Shown one piece after another: positions 15,523-29,513 of a DNA stretch of 64,000 bases. Within the stretch, counting starts at the first letter, position 1. Each line of letters starts with the position of its first letter. The position numbers and the translations under genes were made by a program. Source of the DNA: Microbacterium schleiferi (GTDB lineage Bacteria; Actinomycetota; Actinomycetes; Actinomycetales; Microbacteriaceae); assembly GCF_020781975.1 (NCBI RefSeq), contig NZ_JAJGNI010000008.1, forward strand, positions 1 to 64,000. Reading direction: 5' to 3'. The notes below the pieces were generated by a model. The model saw only the letters and a program-made list of their open reading frames with translations. It ran no database searches and was not told the origin of the DNA.

Positions 15523-18171
15523 TCAGTGCCCGGCAAGATTCCAGTCGCCGCCGCGGCCGACTTCGACATCCAGCGGTACGGAGAGTGTCGCCGCGTCAGC
15601 CATTCTCTGCCTGACGATCTCTTCAGCCCGGTCCCACTCCCCCGGCGCGACCTCGACCACGAGTTCGTCGTGGATCTGCAGCAGCACCCGCGAACGTAGA
15701 TCGCTGTCGCGGAGGTCCTGGTGGATGCGGAACAGCGCGATTTTCATGATGTCGGCAGCGCTGCCCTGGATGGGAGCATTGAGCGCAGCGCGCTCGGCGT
15801 TCTCGCGCAGAACCCGGTTGGGGCTGGTGAGGTCAGGGAAGGGGCGACGACGGCCGAAAATCGTCTCGGTGTACCCGTCGATCCGCGCCTTCTCGACTGA
15901 CGCTCGGAGGTAGTCGCGCACCGCACCGAATCGCGCGAAGTACTCCATCATGAGCTGTTTGGCCTCGGCCTGTTCGATGCGAAGCTGCTTGGACAGCCCG
16001 AAGGCTGAAAGGCCGTAGACGAGGCCGTACGACATGGCCTTGACCTTCGTCCGCATCTGTGGAGTGACATCGCCGGGGTCCACACCGAACACGCGCGCGC
16101 CCACGAAGCGGTGCAGGTCCTCACCGGAGTTGAAGGCCTCGATAAGCCCGGGGTCCTCCGACAGGTGCGCCATGATGCGCATTTCGATCTGCGAGTAGTC
16201 AGCGGTCAGGAGGGTGTCGTAGCCGTCACCGACGACGAAGGCCGAACGGATGCGTCGACTGTCCTCGGTCCGAATCGGAATGTTCTGCAGGTTGGGGTCG
16301 GTGCTCGAGAGGCGCCCCGTCTGGCTTCCCGTCTGCACGTAGGTGGTGTGAATGCGACCGTCGGCGCCGATCGCGGCATCCAGCGACTCGATGATCTGCC
16401 GGAGCTTCGTCGCTTCGCGATGTTGGAGAAGCAGACCGAGGAACGGATGCGGATTGGTCTCTTGCAGATCGGCCAGGACCGCGGCATCCGTCGAATACCC
16501 GGTCTTGGTCTTGCGCGTCTTGGGGAGCCCGAGTTCTTCGAACAGCACCTCTTGGAGCTGCTTCGGAGAGCCGAGGTTGACTTCACGGCCGATCGTCTCG
16601 AACGCCTCGGCGGCAATCGCGTCGGCGCGGGTGCCGAGTTCTGCCGAGAACCCGGCGAGCGTCTCGTGCGAGACCGCCACCCCGTCCAGCTCCATGTCGA
16701 CGAGTGCGTCGAGCGTCGGAAGCTCGATCTCGCGGAGCACGCCGGCGAGGTCGTCCGGCAGTTCAGCCCGCAGCGCGTCTGCGACTCGCAGCGTGAACCA
16801 TGACAGCTGTCCGGGAGTGGCCCCTTCGGTCTCGGGAATCAGCTGCGTCGGATCGGCCTCGGGGAGCTTTTCTCCCAGGTATCGGTCGACGAGATCTCCG
16901 AGTGTTTTGTCGGGGAAGCTCGGACGAAGAAGCCACCCGGCCAGCGCAGTGTCGAACGCGACTCCCCCCACGGTGATGCCCGCCCGGCGCAACATCTTGA
17001 TCTGCGGCTTGGCGTCGGCGAACACCTTCGGGCTATCGGATGCAAACCAGCTCGAGAGGCGTGCTGCGGACTCCGTCGTCCAGGTCGTCTCGACGACATC
17101 GTCGCCTCGCGCGAATCCGAGGCGGGCGGGCAGGGATGCCGAGTTCGCTCCCCCTGCACCGGCAATGACAGTGACCGCGACCTCATCCCCGCCACTCGCC
17201 AGCCAGGCAGCCGCAGCATCAGCGTCAACCTCTGTGGCTGCGGGGAGTTGCACCGCCGGCGCCGAATCCGCGGGTTCCTCGCCACCCAAAGCATCGAAGA
17301 CTCGGGGCAGCAGGGTACGAAACTCCAAGCGCGCGAAGATGTCGCGAATGCCCTGTGCGTCCATACCGGTGACAGCGAGCTCGTCGGGGCCGACCGGCAG
17401 TTCGACGTCGCGCAACAACCGATTCAGCGCCCGGTTGCGCTTGACGTCATCGAGGTGCTCCCGCAGGTTGTTGCCCACCACTCCCGTGACACGGTCGGCG
17501 TTCTCGAGCAGCTCGTCGAGGGTGCCGAACTGGGTGAGCCACTTCACCGCGGTCTTCTCCCCCACCTTCGGGACGCCGGGAAGGTTGTCGCTGGTCTCGC
17601 CGACCAGAGCCGCGATGTCAGGGTATTGCTCAGGGGAGACGCCGTAACGCTCGCGCACGGCTTCGGGGTCGTACCGCTTGAGCTGGGACACTCCCTGCAC
17701 GCTCGGGTAGAGGAGTGTGATGCGCTCATCAACGAGCTGGATCGTGTCGCGGTCGCCTGAGCAGACCAGCACGGTGTAGCCGGCCTCGGCGCCGCGGGTG
17801 GCGAGCGTGGCGAGGATGTCGTCGGCTTCGATGTCTTCTTGCTGGAGCACCGTGATGTTCATGGCACGCAGGCAGTCCTGCAGCAGAGGGATCTGCCCCT
17901 GGAACTCCTTGGGCGTCTCGGCGCGATTGGCCTTGTATTCCGCATACTCACGGGTACGGAACGACTGGCGCGAGGTGTCGAAGGCGACGGCGACGTGCGT
18001 GGGCTTTTCGGCTTTCAGCAGGTTTACGAACATCGACAGGAAACCGTAGATCCCGTTGGTGTGCTGCCCGTCTTTGGTTGTGAAGTTCTCGACGGGGAGG
18101 GCGAAAAACGCCCGAAAGGCCAGCGAATGGCCGTCGACGACCAGGAGGGTAGGCTTCGAGGAGTCCGTCAC
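15523..18171 (-). CDS. polA: DNA polymerase I
   Basis: DNA repair and Okazaki-fragment polymerase, 882 aa. Domains in order: 5'-3' exonuclease (about 1-290; VVDGHSLAFRAFFA, DDILATLA, SGDRDTIQLV), a 3'-5' exonuclease-like domain (about 310-480), and the family A polymerase domain (about 500-882) with YSQIEMRIMAHLS, AKAMSYGLVYG-type helix (KAMSYGLVYGLSAFGL) and QIHDELVVEV. The exonuclease-like domain lacks the acidic residues needed for proofreading, as in other actinobacterial Pol I. The gene diverges from the thioesterase gene with 49 bp between them. Confidence 0.97.
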   Translation of the reverse strand: MTDSSKPTLLVVDGHSLAFRAFFALPVENFTTKDGQHTNGIYGFLSMFVNLLKAEKPTHVAVAFDTSRQSFRTREYAEYKANRAETPKEFQGQIPLLQDCLRAMNITVLQQEDIEADDILATLATRGAEAGYTVLVCSGDRDTIQLVDERITLLYPSVQGVSQLKRYDPEAVRERYGVSPEQYPDIAALVGETSDNLPGVPKVGEKTAVKWLTQFGTLDELLENADRVTGVVGNNLREHLDDVKRNRALNRLLRDVELPVGPDELAVTGMDAQGIRDIFARLEFRTLLPRVFDALGGEEPADSAPAVQLPAATEVDADAAAAWLASGGDEVAVTVIAGAGGANSASLPARLGFARGDDVVETTWTTESAARLSSWFASDSPKVFADAKPQIKMLRRAGITVGGVAFDTALAGWLLRPSFPDKTLGDLVDRYLGEKLPEADPTQLIPETEGATPGQLSWFTLRVADALRAELPDDLAGVLREIELPTLDALVDMELDGVAVSHETLAGFSAELGTRADAIAAEAFETIGREVNLGSPKQLQEVLFEELGLPKTRKTKTGYSTDAAVLADLQETNPHPFLGLLLQHREATKLRQIIESLDAAIGADGRIHTTYVQTGSQTGRLSSTDPNLQNIPIRTEDSRRIRSAFVVGDGYDTLLTADYSQIEMRIMAHLSEDPGLIEAFNSGEDLHRFVGARVFGVDPGDVTPQMRTKVKAMSYGLVYGLSAFGLSKQLRIEQAEAKQLMMEYFARFGAVRDYLRASVEKARIDGYTETIFGRRRPFPDLTSPNRVLRENAERAALNAPIQGSAADIMKIALFRIHQDLRDSDLRSRVLLQIHDELVVEVAPGEWDRAEEIVRQRMADAATLSVPLDVEVGRGGDWNLAGH

Positions 18172-18220
18172 TCTGTCAGCCTACCCACGGCTTCCGACAG
18201 CACTTCTCCCGAGGGTGGTC

Positions 18221-18676
18221 ATGAGCACGCAGCATCCGGCGAATGTCAACGGTATGGAGTGGGCGGCGCAGCGCGGCATGGGGACTCTCGCCCAAAAAAT
18301 GGGCATGCAGTTCGTCGAGTTCACCGTGGAGCGTTCCGTTGCGACGATGCCCGTGGAGGGCAACACGCAGCCTGTCGGCCTCATGCATGGTGGCGCGTAC
18401 GTCGTTCTCGGCGAATCGCTGGGATCGATGTCCGCGAACCTCTGGGCGGGCCCCGGACGCCTCGCGGTCGGGGTCGACATCAACGCAACGCACACGCGGT
18501 CCGCGCGTTCGGGTCTCGTGACCGGCGTGTGCACGCCCGTGCATCTGGGCCGCAGCATGACCGTTCACGAGATCGTGGTGTCCGACGATGAGGGCCGTCG
18601 TTGCTCCACAATTCGGATCACGAACCTCATCAAGGATGTGCCGCTTCCCGAGGAACTCACGCGCCCTGAGGCGTGA
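18221..18676 (+). CDS. Hotdog-fold thioesterase, PaaI-like
   Basis: This is a 151-aa acyl-CoA thioesterase of the hotdog superfamily. Seen: VEGNTQPVGLMHGGAYVVLGE, matching the N/HG helix motif of PaaI/YdiI-type enzymes, then the strand GVDINATHTRSARSG and the terminal strand RCSTIRITNLI. GAGGGTGGTC before ATG 18221 decides the start. The substrate is not evident. It is transcribed away from polA and converges on pdtaR. Confidence 0.88.
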   Translation: MSTQHPANVNGMEWAAQRGMGTLAQKMGMQFVEFTVERSVATMPVEGNTQPVGLMHGGAYVVLGESLGSMSANLWAGPGRLAVGVDINATHTRSARSGLVTGVCTPVHLGRSMTVHEIVVSDDEGRRCSTIRITNLIKDVPLPEELTRPEA

Positions 18677-18740
18677 ACCAGCGTCGCGCGCTCGTCGACT
18701 CTGCGCGTGAGCGAATGCCCGGGCTGAGCGGGCCGGGGTG

Positions 18741-19361
18741 TCAGGCCTTCTTCGGCGCCAGCTGCTCGATGATCGCCTTCGCGACGTCTTGCATGGTGAG
18801 GCGGCGGTCCATCGAGGCCTTCTGAATCCACCGGAATGCCTCAGGCTCGGAGAGGCCCATCTTCTCGTTCAGCAGGCCCTTGGCCCGATCCACGAGCTTG
18901 CGCGTCTCGAAGCGCTCGACCATGTCGGCAACTTCTGCCTCGAGCGTGAGGATCTGCTCGTGGCGGGCAAGAGCGATTTCGATCGCGGGAAGGAGGTCGT
19001 TCGGGGTGAAGGGCTTCACGACATACGCGAGGGCACCAGCTTCGCTGGCTCGCTCGACGAGTTCCTTCTGGCTGAAGGCGGTGAGCAGAACGACGGGTGC
19101 GATGTTGTTCTTGTTGAGCTTCTCGGCGGCTGAGATGCCGTCGAGCTGTGGCATCTTGACGTCCATGATGACAAGGTCTGGGCGTAGCTCCGTGGCCAGC
19201 TGAACCGCGCTCTCGCCGTCGCCGGCTTCGCCGACGACATCGAAGCCGTTGTCGCGAAGGATTTCGACGATGTCGAGCCGGATGAGGGACTCATCTTCGG
19301 CGACGACGACACGACGGGGGGTCCGGGCGGCGGACGTAGCGGCCTGCTCTTGCTCTGTCAC
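18741..19361 (-). CDS. pdtaR: ANTAR-domain response regulator (PdtaR-type)
   Basis: This two-component regulator acts on RNA, 206 aa. The receiver domain (about 18-135) has acidic AEDES, phospho-acceptor Asp in DLVIMDVKMP, Thr in LLTAFS and Lys in VVKPF. A linker helix leads to the ANTAR domain (about 145-200) with RAKGLLNEKMGLSEPEAFRWIQ. In mycobacteria the partner is the kinase PdtaS, and ANTAR proteins promote antitermination by binding paired hairpins. No kinase gene lies next to it here. It is divergent from tRNA-Leu. Confidence 0.92.
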   Translation of the reverse strand: MTEQEQAATSAARTPRRVVVAEDESLIRLDIVEILRDNGFDVVGEAGDGESAVQLATELRPDLVIMDVKMPQLDGISAAEKLNKNNIAPVVLLTAFSQKELVERASEAGALAYVVKPFTPNDLLPAIEIALARHEQILTLEAEVADMVERFETRKLVDRAKGLLNEKMGLSEPEAFRWIQKASMDRRLTMQDVAKAIIEQLAPKKA

Positions 19362-19377
19362 CTTTGAATCCTACGGT
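19350..19377 (+). promoter_or_regulatory. Possible tRNA-Leu promoter
   Basis: TTGCTC (19350-19355), a 16-nt gap and TACGGT (19372-19377) would start transcription near 19384, about 16 nt before the mature tRNA. It overlaps the start of pdtaR. The match is only moderate. Confidence 0.35.
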
Positions 19378-19399
19378 ATGGTCAATGCGGACGTGCCAG

Positions 19400-19482
19400 G
19401 CCGGTGTGGCGGAATGGCAGACGCGACCGACTCAAAATCGGTTGCCCGAAAGGGCGTGTGGGTTCGACTCCCACCACCGGCA
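19400..19482 (+). tRNA. tRNA-Leu (anticodon CAA)
   Basis: A cloverleaf can be drawn by eye. The acceptor stem GCCGGTG/CACCGGC is 19400-19406 with 19475-19481, with discriminator A19482. The anticodon stem ACCGA/TCGGT encloses loop CTCAAAA (anticodon CAA at 19433-19435). A long variable arm, GCCCGAAAGGGC, is typical of class II tRNAs, and the T arm is GTGGG-TTCGACT-CCCAC. It reads UUG codons. The 3' CCA is not encoded. Confidence 0.96.
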
Positions 19483-19485
19483 CGT

Positions 19486-19523
19486 GAGAAGAGCCGCGAC
19501 CCGCCAGGGGTGCGGCTCTTCTC
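19486..19523. terminator. Bidirectional intrinsic terminator-like hairpin after tRNA-Leu
   Basis: A perfect 12-bp stem (19486-19497 with 19512-19523) surrounds a 14-nt loop. It lies between the tRNA (plus) and the SHOCT-type gene (minus), which converge, and could stop both. T-tracts are weak. Confidence 0.7.
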
Positions 19524-19568
19524 ATGTCTCGATCGTGCGGCTTGGGAAGAGCGCACGATGGGCGCGGC

Positions 19569-19958
19569 TCAGGCGCCGAAGAACTGGTTCCCGAGTGCCT
19601 TGCTCTTGAGCGCGTCGAATTCGCCCTGCGAGATTGTGCCGGCATCCAGGAGCGCTTTGGCGCGCTCGATCTCGGCAGTCGGGTTCGCGGCAGCGGCGGG
19701 ACGATACTCGTCGGTCTCGGGAACCACCCCGCGACGGATGCTCGCGCGAGCGGCCATCCCGCGTCCTCGCGCGATCACGTAGACCAGAGCCGTCAGGAAC
19801 GGCACGAGCACCAGGAAGATGATCCATAGCGCCTTCCAGCCGCCTGCCAGAGTGTGGTCGCGGAAGAGATCGATGATGATCAGCGCCACGACGTAGATGT
19901 AGGCGGCGATGTAGAACATCACGAGCGCGAACTAGAAAATGTCCCAGATGCCGAGCAC
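19569..19958 (-). pseudogene. SHOCT-domain membrane protein with in-frame amber codon
   Basis: From GTG 19958, with GGAGGT at good spacing, the frame reads VLGIWDIF, then TAG (19932-19934), then FALVMFYIAAYIYVVALIII. Relatives of this PLDc_N/SHOCT family begin LWDIFWF, so the stop replaces a Trp codon (TGG to TAG). The rest has two membrane helices and a C-terminal SHOCT domain (IERAKALLDAGTISQGEFDALKS). Restart at GTG 19922 or ATG 19919 could give a 116-117-aa protein lacking only the first residues. Function unknown. Confidence 0.7.
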
Positions 19959-19977
19959 GGCTACCTCCGAATGCGAA

Positions 19978-20012
19978 ACGGTCGCGCTCAGCATAGTGCC
20001 GAGCGCGACCGT
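19978..20012 (-). terminator. Terminator of pyk
   Basis: A perfect 12-bp GC-rich stem (19978-19989 with 20001-20012) and 11-nt loop lie 18 bp past the pyk stop. A TTTCGCATT stretch follows on the minus strand. It separates the long anabolic gene run from the SHOCT-type gene. Confidence 0.75.
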
Positions 20013-20029
20013 GTCGTGCGAAGCGAGTG

Positions 20030-21478
20030 TCAGCCCGCGTTCTGGTACGCGGGCGCTTTGCCGTGCACCGCATCCCCCACATTGTGAATGCGGATGTCGT
20101 TGGTCGTGCCTTCGATTCCGGGAGGCGAACCCGAGATCACGACAACCTTGTCTCCGACCTTGGCCAGGTCGTTCGCAAGCAGATAGTCATCCACCTGCAG
20201 GAACATCCGGTCGGTGTGTGACACGTGTTCGACGAGGGTCGACTGGATGCCCCAGGTGACCGCCATACGACGGCGGATCGCCGGGTCTGGGGCGAAGGCT
20301 AGCATGGGGATCTTCGGTCGCAGCCGCGACAGGCGGCGGGCTGAGTTGCCTGACTCCGTGAACACGCACAGGAACTTGGCCTCCACGAAGTCGGCAACTT
20401 CGTTGGCGGCGAGCGTGATGATGCCACCCTGGGTGCGCGGTTTGGTGTGGATAGGCGCGATGCGCTCAAGGCCGTGCTCTTCGGTCGACTCGATGATGCG
20501 AGCCATGGTCTGTACGACGACCACGGGGTACTCCCCCACGCTGGTCTCGCCCGAAAGCATCACCGCGTCGGCTCCATCGAGGACGGCGTTGGCGACATCG
20601 CTCGTTTCAGCGCGCGTGGGAACCGGGTTGTTGATCATCGACTCGAGCATCTGCGTGGCGACGATGACCGGCTTGGCCATCGCGCGGCACAGCTCGACTG
20701 CGCGCTTCTGCACAATCGGTACGGCCTCCAGCGGAAGCTCCACGCCGAGGTCGCCACGGGCGACCATGATGCCGTCGAAGGCGTCGATGATCTCCTCGAG
20801 GTTGTCGACGGCCTGCGGCTTCTCGATCTTGGCGATAACCGGAACCCGGCGGCCCTCCTCGGCCATGATCACGTGAACACGCTGGACGTCCTTGGCATCC
20901 CGGACGAACGACAGGGCGATCAGGTCGGCGCCGGTGCGCAGACCCCAGCGGAGGTCAGCCTCGTCTTTGTCGGAGAGGGCGGGAACGTTGACCGCGACCC
21001 CGGGAAGGTTGATGCCCTTGTTGTTGGACACCGGGCCGCCGACGATGGCTTCGGTCGTGACGACCGTGCCGTCGGTCTCGACGACCTTGACGCGAACCTT
21101 GCCGTCGTCGATGAGGAGGAAGTCTCCCGGCTTCACGTCGGCAGGAAGACCCTTGAACGTCGTTGAGACGATCTCTTTCGTGCCGAGGATGTCCTCGGTC
21201 GTGATCTTGAAGATGTCGCCGACCGCGAGGTCGTGGGGTCCGTTCTCGAACTTGCCTAGGCGAATCTTTGGTCCTTGCAGGTCGACGAGAACCGCGACGG
21301 CGCGCTGTGCGTCGTCGGCAGCCTTGCGGACATTGGCGAAATTGTTCTCGTGAACCGAGTAGTCGCCGTGGGAGAGGTTGAAGCGGGCCACGTCAACACC
21401 GGCATCGATGATGGCGCGAACCATCTCGTATGTCGAGGTTGCCGGGCCCAAGGTTGCGACGATCTTCGCGCGTCTCAT
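20030..21478 (-). CDS. pyk: Pyruvate kinase
   Basis: Last glycolytic step: phosphoenolpyruvate plus ADP gives pyruvate plus ATP, cytosolic tetramer. 482 aa, normal length. Seen: MRRAKIVATLGPA at the start, ARFNLSHGDY, the active-site region VPVIAKIEKPQAV and DGIMVARGDLGVELP, KPVIVATQMLESM, and a C-terminal allosteric-type domain. ATG 21478 is chosen because the protein begins directly with RRAKIVATLGPA. gltD ends 70 bp upstream on the same strand. Confidence 0.96.
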   Translation of the reverse strand: MRRAKIVATLGPATSTYEMVRAIIDAGVDVARFNLSHGDYSVHENNFANVRKAADDAQRAVAVLVDLQGPKIRLGKFENGPHDLAVGDIFKITTEDILGTKEIVSTTFKGLPADVKPGDFLLIDDGKVRVKVVETDGTVVTTEAIVGGPVSNNKGINLPGVAVNVPALSDKDEADLRWGLRTGADLIALSFVRDAKDVQRVHVIMAEEGRRVPVIAKIEKPQAVDNLEEIIDAFDGIMVARGDLGVELPLEAVPIVQKRAVELCRAMAKPVIVATQMLESMINNPVPTRAETSDVANAVLDGADAVMLSGETSVGEYPVVVVQTMARIIESTEEHGLERIAPIHTKPRTQGGIITLAANEVADFVEAKFLCVFTESGNSARRLSRLRPKIPMLAFAPDPAIRRRMAVTWGIQSTLVEHVSHTDRMFLQVDDYLLANDLAKVGDKVVVISGSPPGIEGTTNDIRIHNVGDAVHGKAPAYQNAG

Positions 21479-21548
21479 CCGAGTATGCTCCGTTGTTTGC
21501 GTGATGCAGGCAGAAGGCCTGCGGGTATAGGCAGGGGCCGGGCCCAGC

Positions 21549-23007
21549 CTACGCGTGCGCCATACCGATGGCGACATCCGTCGGGTTAACAGGAGACGGA
21601 AGCTCCGTGTCGCCCATCAGATACCGGTCCACCGCTGCAGCGGCCGCGCGTCCTTCGGCGATCGCCCAGACGATGAGGGACTGGCCGCGCCCGGCGTCAC
21701 CGGCAACGAACACCCCCGGATGCGTCGTCTGGTAATCGTCCTCACGGGCAACGTTGCCGCGATCGGTGAATCTGGTGCCGAGCTGGTCTTCCAGAAGAAG
21801 TCGCTCGGGGCCGGTGAAGCCCATGGCGATGAGCACGAGATCTGCGGGGATCTCGCGTTCGGTGCCGCTCTTCGGGATGCGTCGGCCGTCCACGAACTCG
21901 GTCTCAGCTACCCGCAGGTACTGCACCTCGCCTGCGTCGTTACCGAGGAACTCGACGGTGGAGGCGAGGTACATCCGCTCCCCGCCTTCCTCGTGGGCTG
22001 ACTGCACTTCGAACAGGGTGGGGGCCATCGGCCATGGCTGCGCTTCAGGGCGCGCCTCGGGAGGGCGGCGACCGATCGCGAGGTTCGTGACGCTCAGCGC
22101 GCCCTGGCGGTGTGCCGTTCCAATGCAGTCCGCACCGGTGTCGCCGCCACCGATCACGATCACGTGCTTGCCCTCCGCCGTGATCTGGTTGGCTACGGCA
22201 TCCCCGGCGACAGCGTGGTTCGACTCGACGAGGTACTCCATCGCGAAATGGACGCCGGCGAGATCGCGTCCTGGGATCGGAAGGTCCCGCGGAACTGTTG
22301 CGCCGGTTGCGACGACGACAGCGTCGTACCGGGCACGCAGGGCATCCCAGGTGATGTCGGTGCCGATGTTCACGCCGGCACGGAACCGGGTTCCTTCATC
22401 CTGCATCTGACGAAGACGCGACTCCAGGTGGCGCTTTTCCATCTTGAAGTCCGGGATGCCGTAGCGCAGCAGGCCGCCGATACGGTCATCCCGCTCGTAG
22501 ACAGCGACGGTGTGACCAGCCCGCGTGAGCTGCTGCGCGGCGGCGAGGCCCGCTGGGCCTGAACCGACCACTGCGACGGTCTTCCCCGTCAGGCGGCCCG
22601 GCGGCTTGGGCTCGACCCACCCGCTCGCAAAGGCCTGATCGATGATCGAGACCTCGACCTGCTTGATCGTCACCGCCGGCTGGTTGATCCCCAGCACACA
22701 CGCGCTCTCGCACGGCGCGGGGCAGAGCCGACCCGTGAACTCCGGGAAGTTGTTCGTGGCGTGCAGACGGTCGATCGCCGCACGCCCCTCGCCACGCCAC
22801 GTGAGGTCGTTCCATTCGGGGATGAGGTTTCCCAGCGGGCATCCCTGGTGGCAGAAGGGGATGCCGCAGTCCATGCAGCGTCCCGCCTGCCGGCGCAGCA
22901 CAGCGCTGTCGCCCGGTTCGTAGACCTCTTTCCAGTCCATGATGCGAACAGGCACCGGACGGCGTGCGGGCAGCTCCCGCTCGGTCACCTTCAAAAAGCC
23001 CTTGGGA

Positions 23008-23015
<8 letters not shown>
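21549..23015 (-). CDS. gltD: Glutamate synthase small subunit
   Basis: NADPH-dependent beta subunit of GOGAT, 488 aa. The N-terminal iron-sulfur region has [17 protein letters not shown] and a second Cys set [15 protein letters not shown]- and NADPH-binding Rossmann motifs follow: [17 protein letters not shown] and [15 protein letters not shown]. It passes electrons from NADPH to GltB. The start overlaps the end of gltB by 8 bp, so the two subunits are translationally coupled. Confidence 0.96.
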
Positions 23016-27588
<4,573 letters not shown>

Positions 27589-27683
27589 TGCTACCGTCCT
27601 CACGTTGATGCTCAAGATGGGACGACGTCGGCCCGGCTGTGTGTGGTGTACGCGGTGATCGGGGTACTACTCCGGTGATCAGA

Positions 27684-28655
27684 TCACTGCGGCCGTGTGG
27701 TGCTTGTGGCGCTGCCGGCGGTGACTTCGGGGGCCGGTGGTTCGCTGACGTCGACGAAGTCGGGAGTGTCCTGCGATTGTACAGTGCCTTTCGCGGCGCG
27801 TTCGCGACCGGGAACGTACGGTGAAGGCTCCCGCCCGGGGTGGCGGCGCCTCTGCACGATCATGATCGCGAGGCCGATGACGACGCCGAAGATCGCTGCC
27901 CACACGTTGGTGCGGATGCCGAGGAAGATCTCGCTGGGATCGATGCGGATCGACTCCCAGACGATGCGGCCGGCGCTGTACCAGATCAGGTAGAGACCGA
28001 ACAGGCGTCCCCACTGCAGCGCGAAACGACGCCCCGCCCACAGCAGCACAGCAGCGCCGAGCAGGTTCCAGATCATCTCGTACAGGAACGTCGGGTGGAA
28101 CAGGGTCCCGGGGGCAAGGCCCGGAGGGAACGCGGCGTTGGTGGACTCGATCTCCAAGCCCCACGGGAGGTCGGTCGGAAGGCCGAACAGCTCGTGATTG
28201 AACCAGTTGCCGAGTCGTCCCATGGCCTGGGCGATGATCAGACCTGGCGCCAAAGCATCGGCGAATGACCAGAATCGGATGCCGGTCCAGCGGCATCCGA
28301 GCCACGCCCCGACTGCCCCGCCGATGAGCGCGCCGTAGATGGCGATGCCACCCTCCCAGATGCGGAAGACCGCCCAGATGTCGGTTCCCTCGCCGAAGTA
28401 GAAGCCGGGGTGCGTGACGACGTGGTAGATCCGAGCGCCGATGATCGCGAGGGGAACCGCGAGCAGCGCGATGTCGATGACGATCCAGTTCTCGGCACCG
28501 CGCTTGGTCAGGCGGTAGTTCGTAAGCAGGACGGCGACGATGATGCCGGCGATGATGCACAACGCGTAGAAGTGGATGCGCAGCGGCCCGAGGTCGATGT
28601 AGCTGACACTCGGACTGGGGATGCTCGTCAGGACGTTCTGGAAAGCGCTGATCAT
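27684..28655 (-). CDS. lgt: Prolipoprotein diacylglyceryl transferase
   Basis: Membrane enzyme that attaches diacylglycerol from phosphatidylglycerol to the lipobox Cys of prelipoproteins. 323 aa with about seven membrane helices. Conserved blocks: IRFHFYALCI-like LRIHFYALCIIAG, GARIYHVVTHP, the WEGGIAIYGALIGG motif and the signature GRLGNWFNHELFG. The cytoplasmic tail (after about residue 285) is charged and Pro-rich. It lies between trpA (72 bp) and gltB (95 bp) on one strand, a common actinobacterial order. Confidence 0.95.
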   Translation of the reverse strand: MISAFQNVLTSIPSPSVSYIDLGPLRIHFYALCIIAGIIVAVLLTNYRLTKRGAENWIVIDIALLAVPLAIIGARIYHVVTHPGFYFGEGTDIWAVFRIWEGGIAIYGALIGGAVGAWLGCRWTGIRFWSFADALAPGLIIAQAMGRLGNWFNHELFGLPTDLPWGLEIESTNAAFPPGLAPGTLFHPTFLYEMIWNLLGAAVLLWAGRRFALQWGRLFGLYLIWYSAGRIVWESIRIDPSEIFLGIRTNVWAAIFGVVIGLAIMIVQRRRHPGREPSPYVPGRERAAKGTVQSQDTPDFVDVSEPPAPEVTAGSATSTTRPQ

Positions 28656-28727
28656 GTCGATCGTCCTCGGTTGGTCGGGCGCCGACCGGAGGGCCGACGA
28701 CGTGAGTCTAGTTCGAGTGGGGCGGGC

Positions 28728-29513
28728 TCACTCGCGAACGGTGCCTGCGACGAGCTCGCGCGCTGCAGCAGCGAGGCCGTCGAGCCCGCCATCACGCAGC
28801 GCCCGCACGAGCGCCGTGCCGACGATTGCACCGTCGGCGTATTCAAGGACGCTGCGCACGTGGTCGGCGTTGGAGACGCCGATGCCCACGCACGCGCGCT
28901 CTGCACCGTGCTCGCGAAGGCGGGCGACGAGAGCGCGGGCTGCAGCATCCAGTTGCGCCCGCTCCCCCGTGATGCCCATCGTTGACACGGTGTACACGAA
29001 CCCGGTGGTTTCGCGCACGATCATCTCGAGGCGGGCATCGGTCGAACTCGGTGCGGCGAGGAACACCCGGTCAAGGCCCGTTCGCGTGCTCTCGGCGAGC
29101 CAGTCGGATGCCGCGTCGGGGGTGATGTCGGGTGTGATCAGCCCGGCGCCACCGGCGGCGCTGAGGTCGTCGGCGTAGCGGGAGACTCCGTACTGGACTA
29201 CGGGGTTCCAGTACGTCATGACCAGGACGGGAACGTCGGTGCGTGCTGACACCTCGCGAACCGCGGTGAAGGTGTCACGCATCCGGAAGCCCGCTTGCAG
29301 CGCAGCGTTGGTTGCCTCCTGGATGACCGGCCCGTCCATCACCGGATCCGAGTACGGCGGTCCAAGTTCGAGGATGTCGACGCCGGCCTCGGCCAACGTG
29401 ACGGCGGCCTCGATGCTGGTCTGCAGGTCGGGATAGCCGATGGGAAGGTAGCCGATCAGGGCGCCACGGCCCTCAGCCCGGGCCGCGTCGATCGCGGTGG
29501 CGACGGCGCTCAC
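28728..29513 (-). CDS. trpA: Tryptophan synthase alpha subunit
   Basis: Cleaves indole-3-glycerol phosphate to indole and glyceraldehyde 3-phosphate; the indole passes to TrpB. 261 aa. Catalytic residues are visible in [19 protein letters not shown] (Glu and Asp) and loop 6 is represented by [12 protein letters not shown] 29513 overlaps the trpB stop (GTGA), giving tight coupling expected for a 1:1 complex. The longer reading upstream has no family similarity. Confidence 0.95.
   Translation of the reverse strand: MSAVATAIDAARAEGRGALIGYLPIGYPDLQTSIEAAVTLAEAGVDILELGPPYSDPVMDGPVIQEATNAALQAGFRMRDTFTAVREVSARTDVPVLVMTYWNPVVQYGVSRYADDLSAAGGAGLITPDITPDAASDWLAESTRTGLDRVFLAAPSSTDARLEMIVRETTGFVYTVSTMGITGERAQLDAAARALVARLREHGAERACVGIGVSNADHVRSVLEYADGAIVGTALVRALRDGGLDGLAAAARELVAGTVRE

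Noticed and set aside
18677-18740. Terminator between the thioesterase gene and pdtaR
   Set aside because: Only short GC-rich complementary pieces (CCCGG/CCGGG) are present and no convincing stem with a T-tract.
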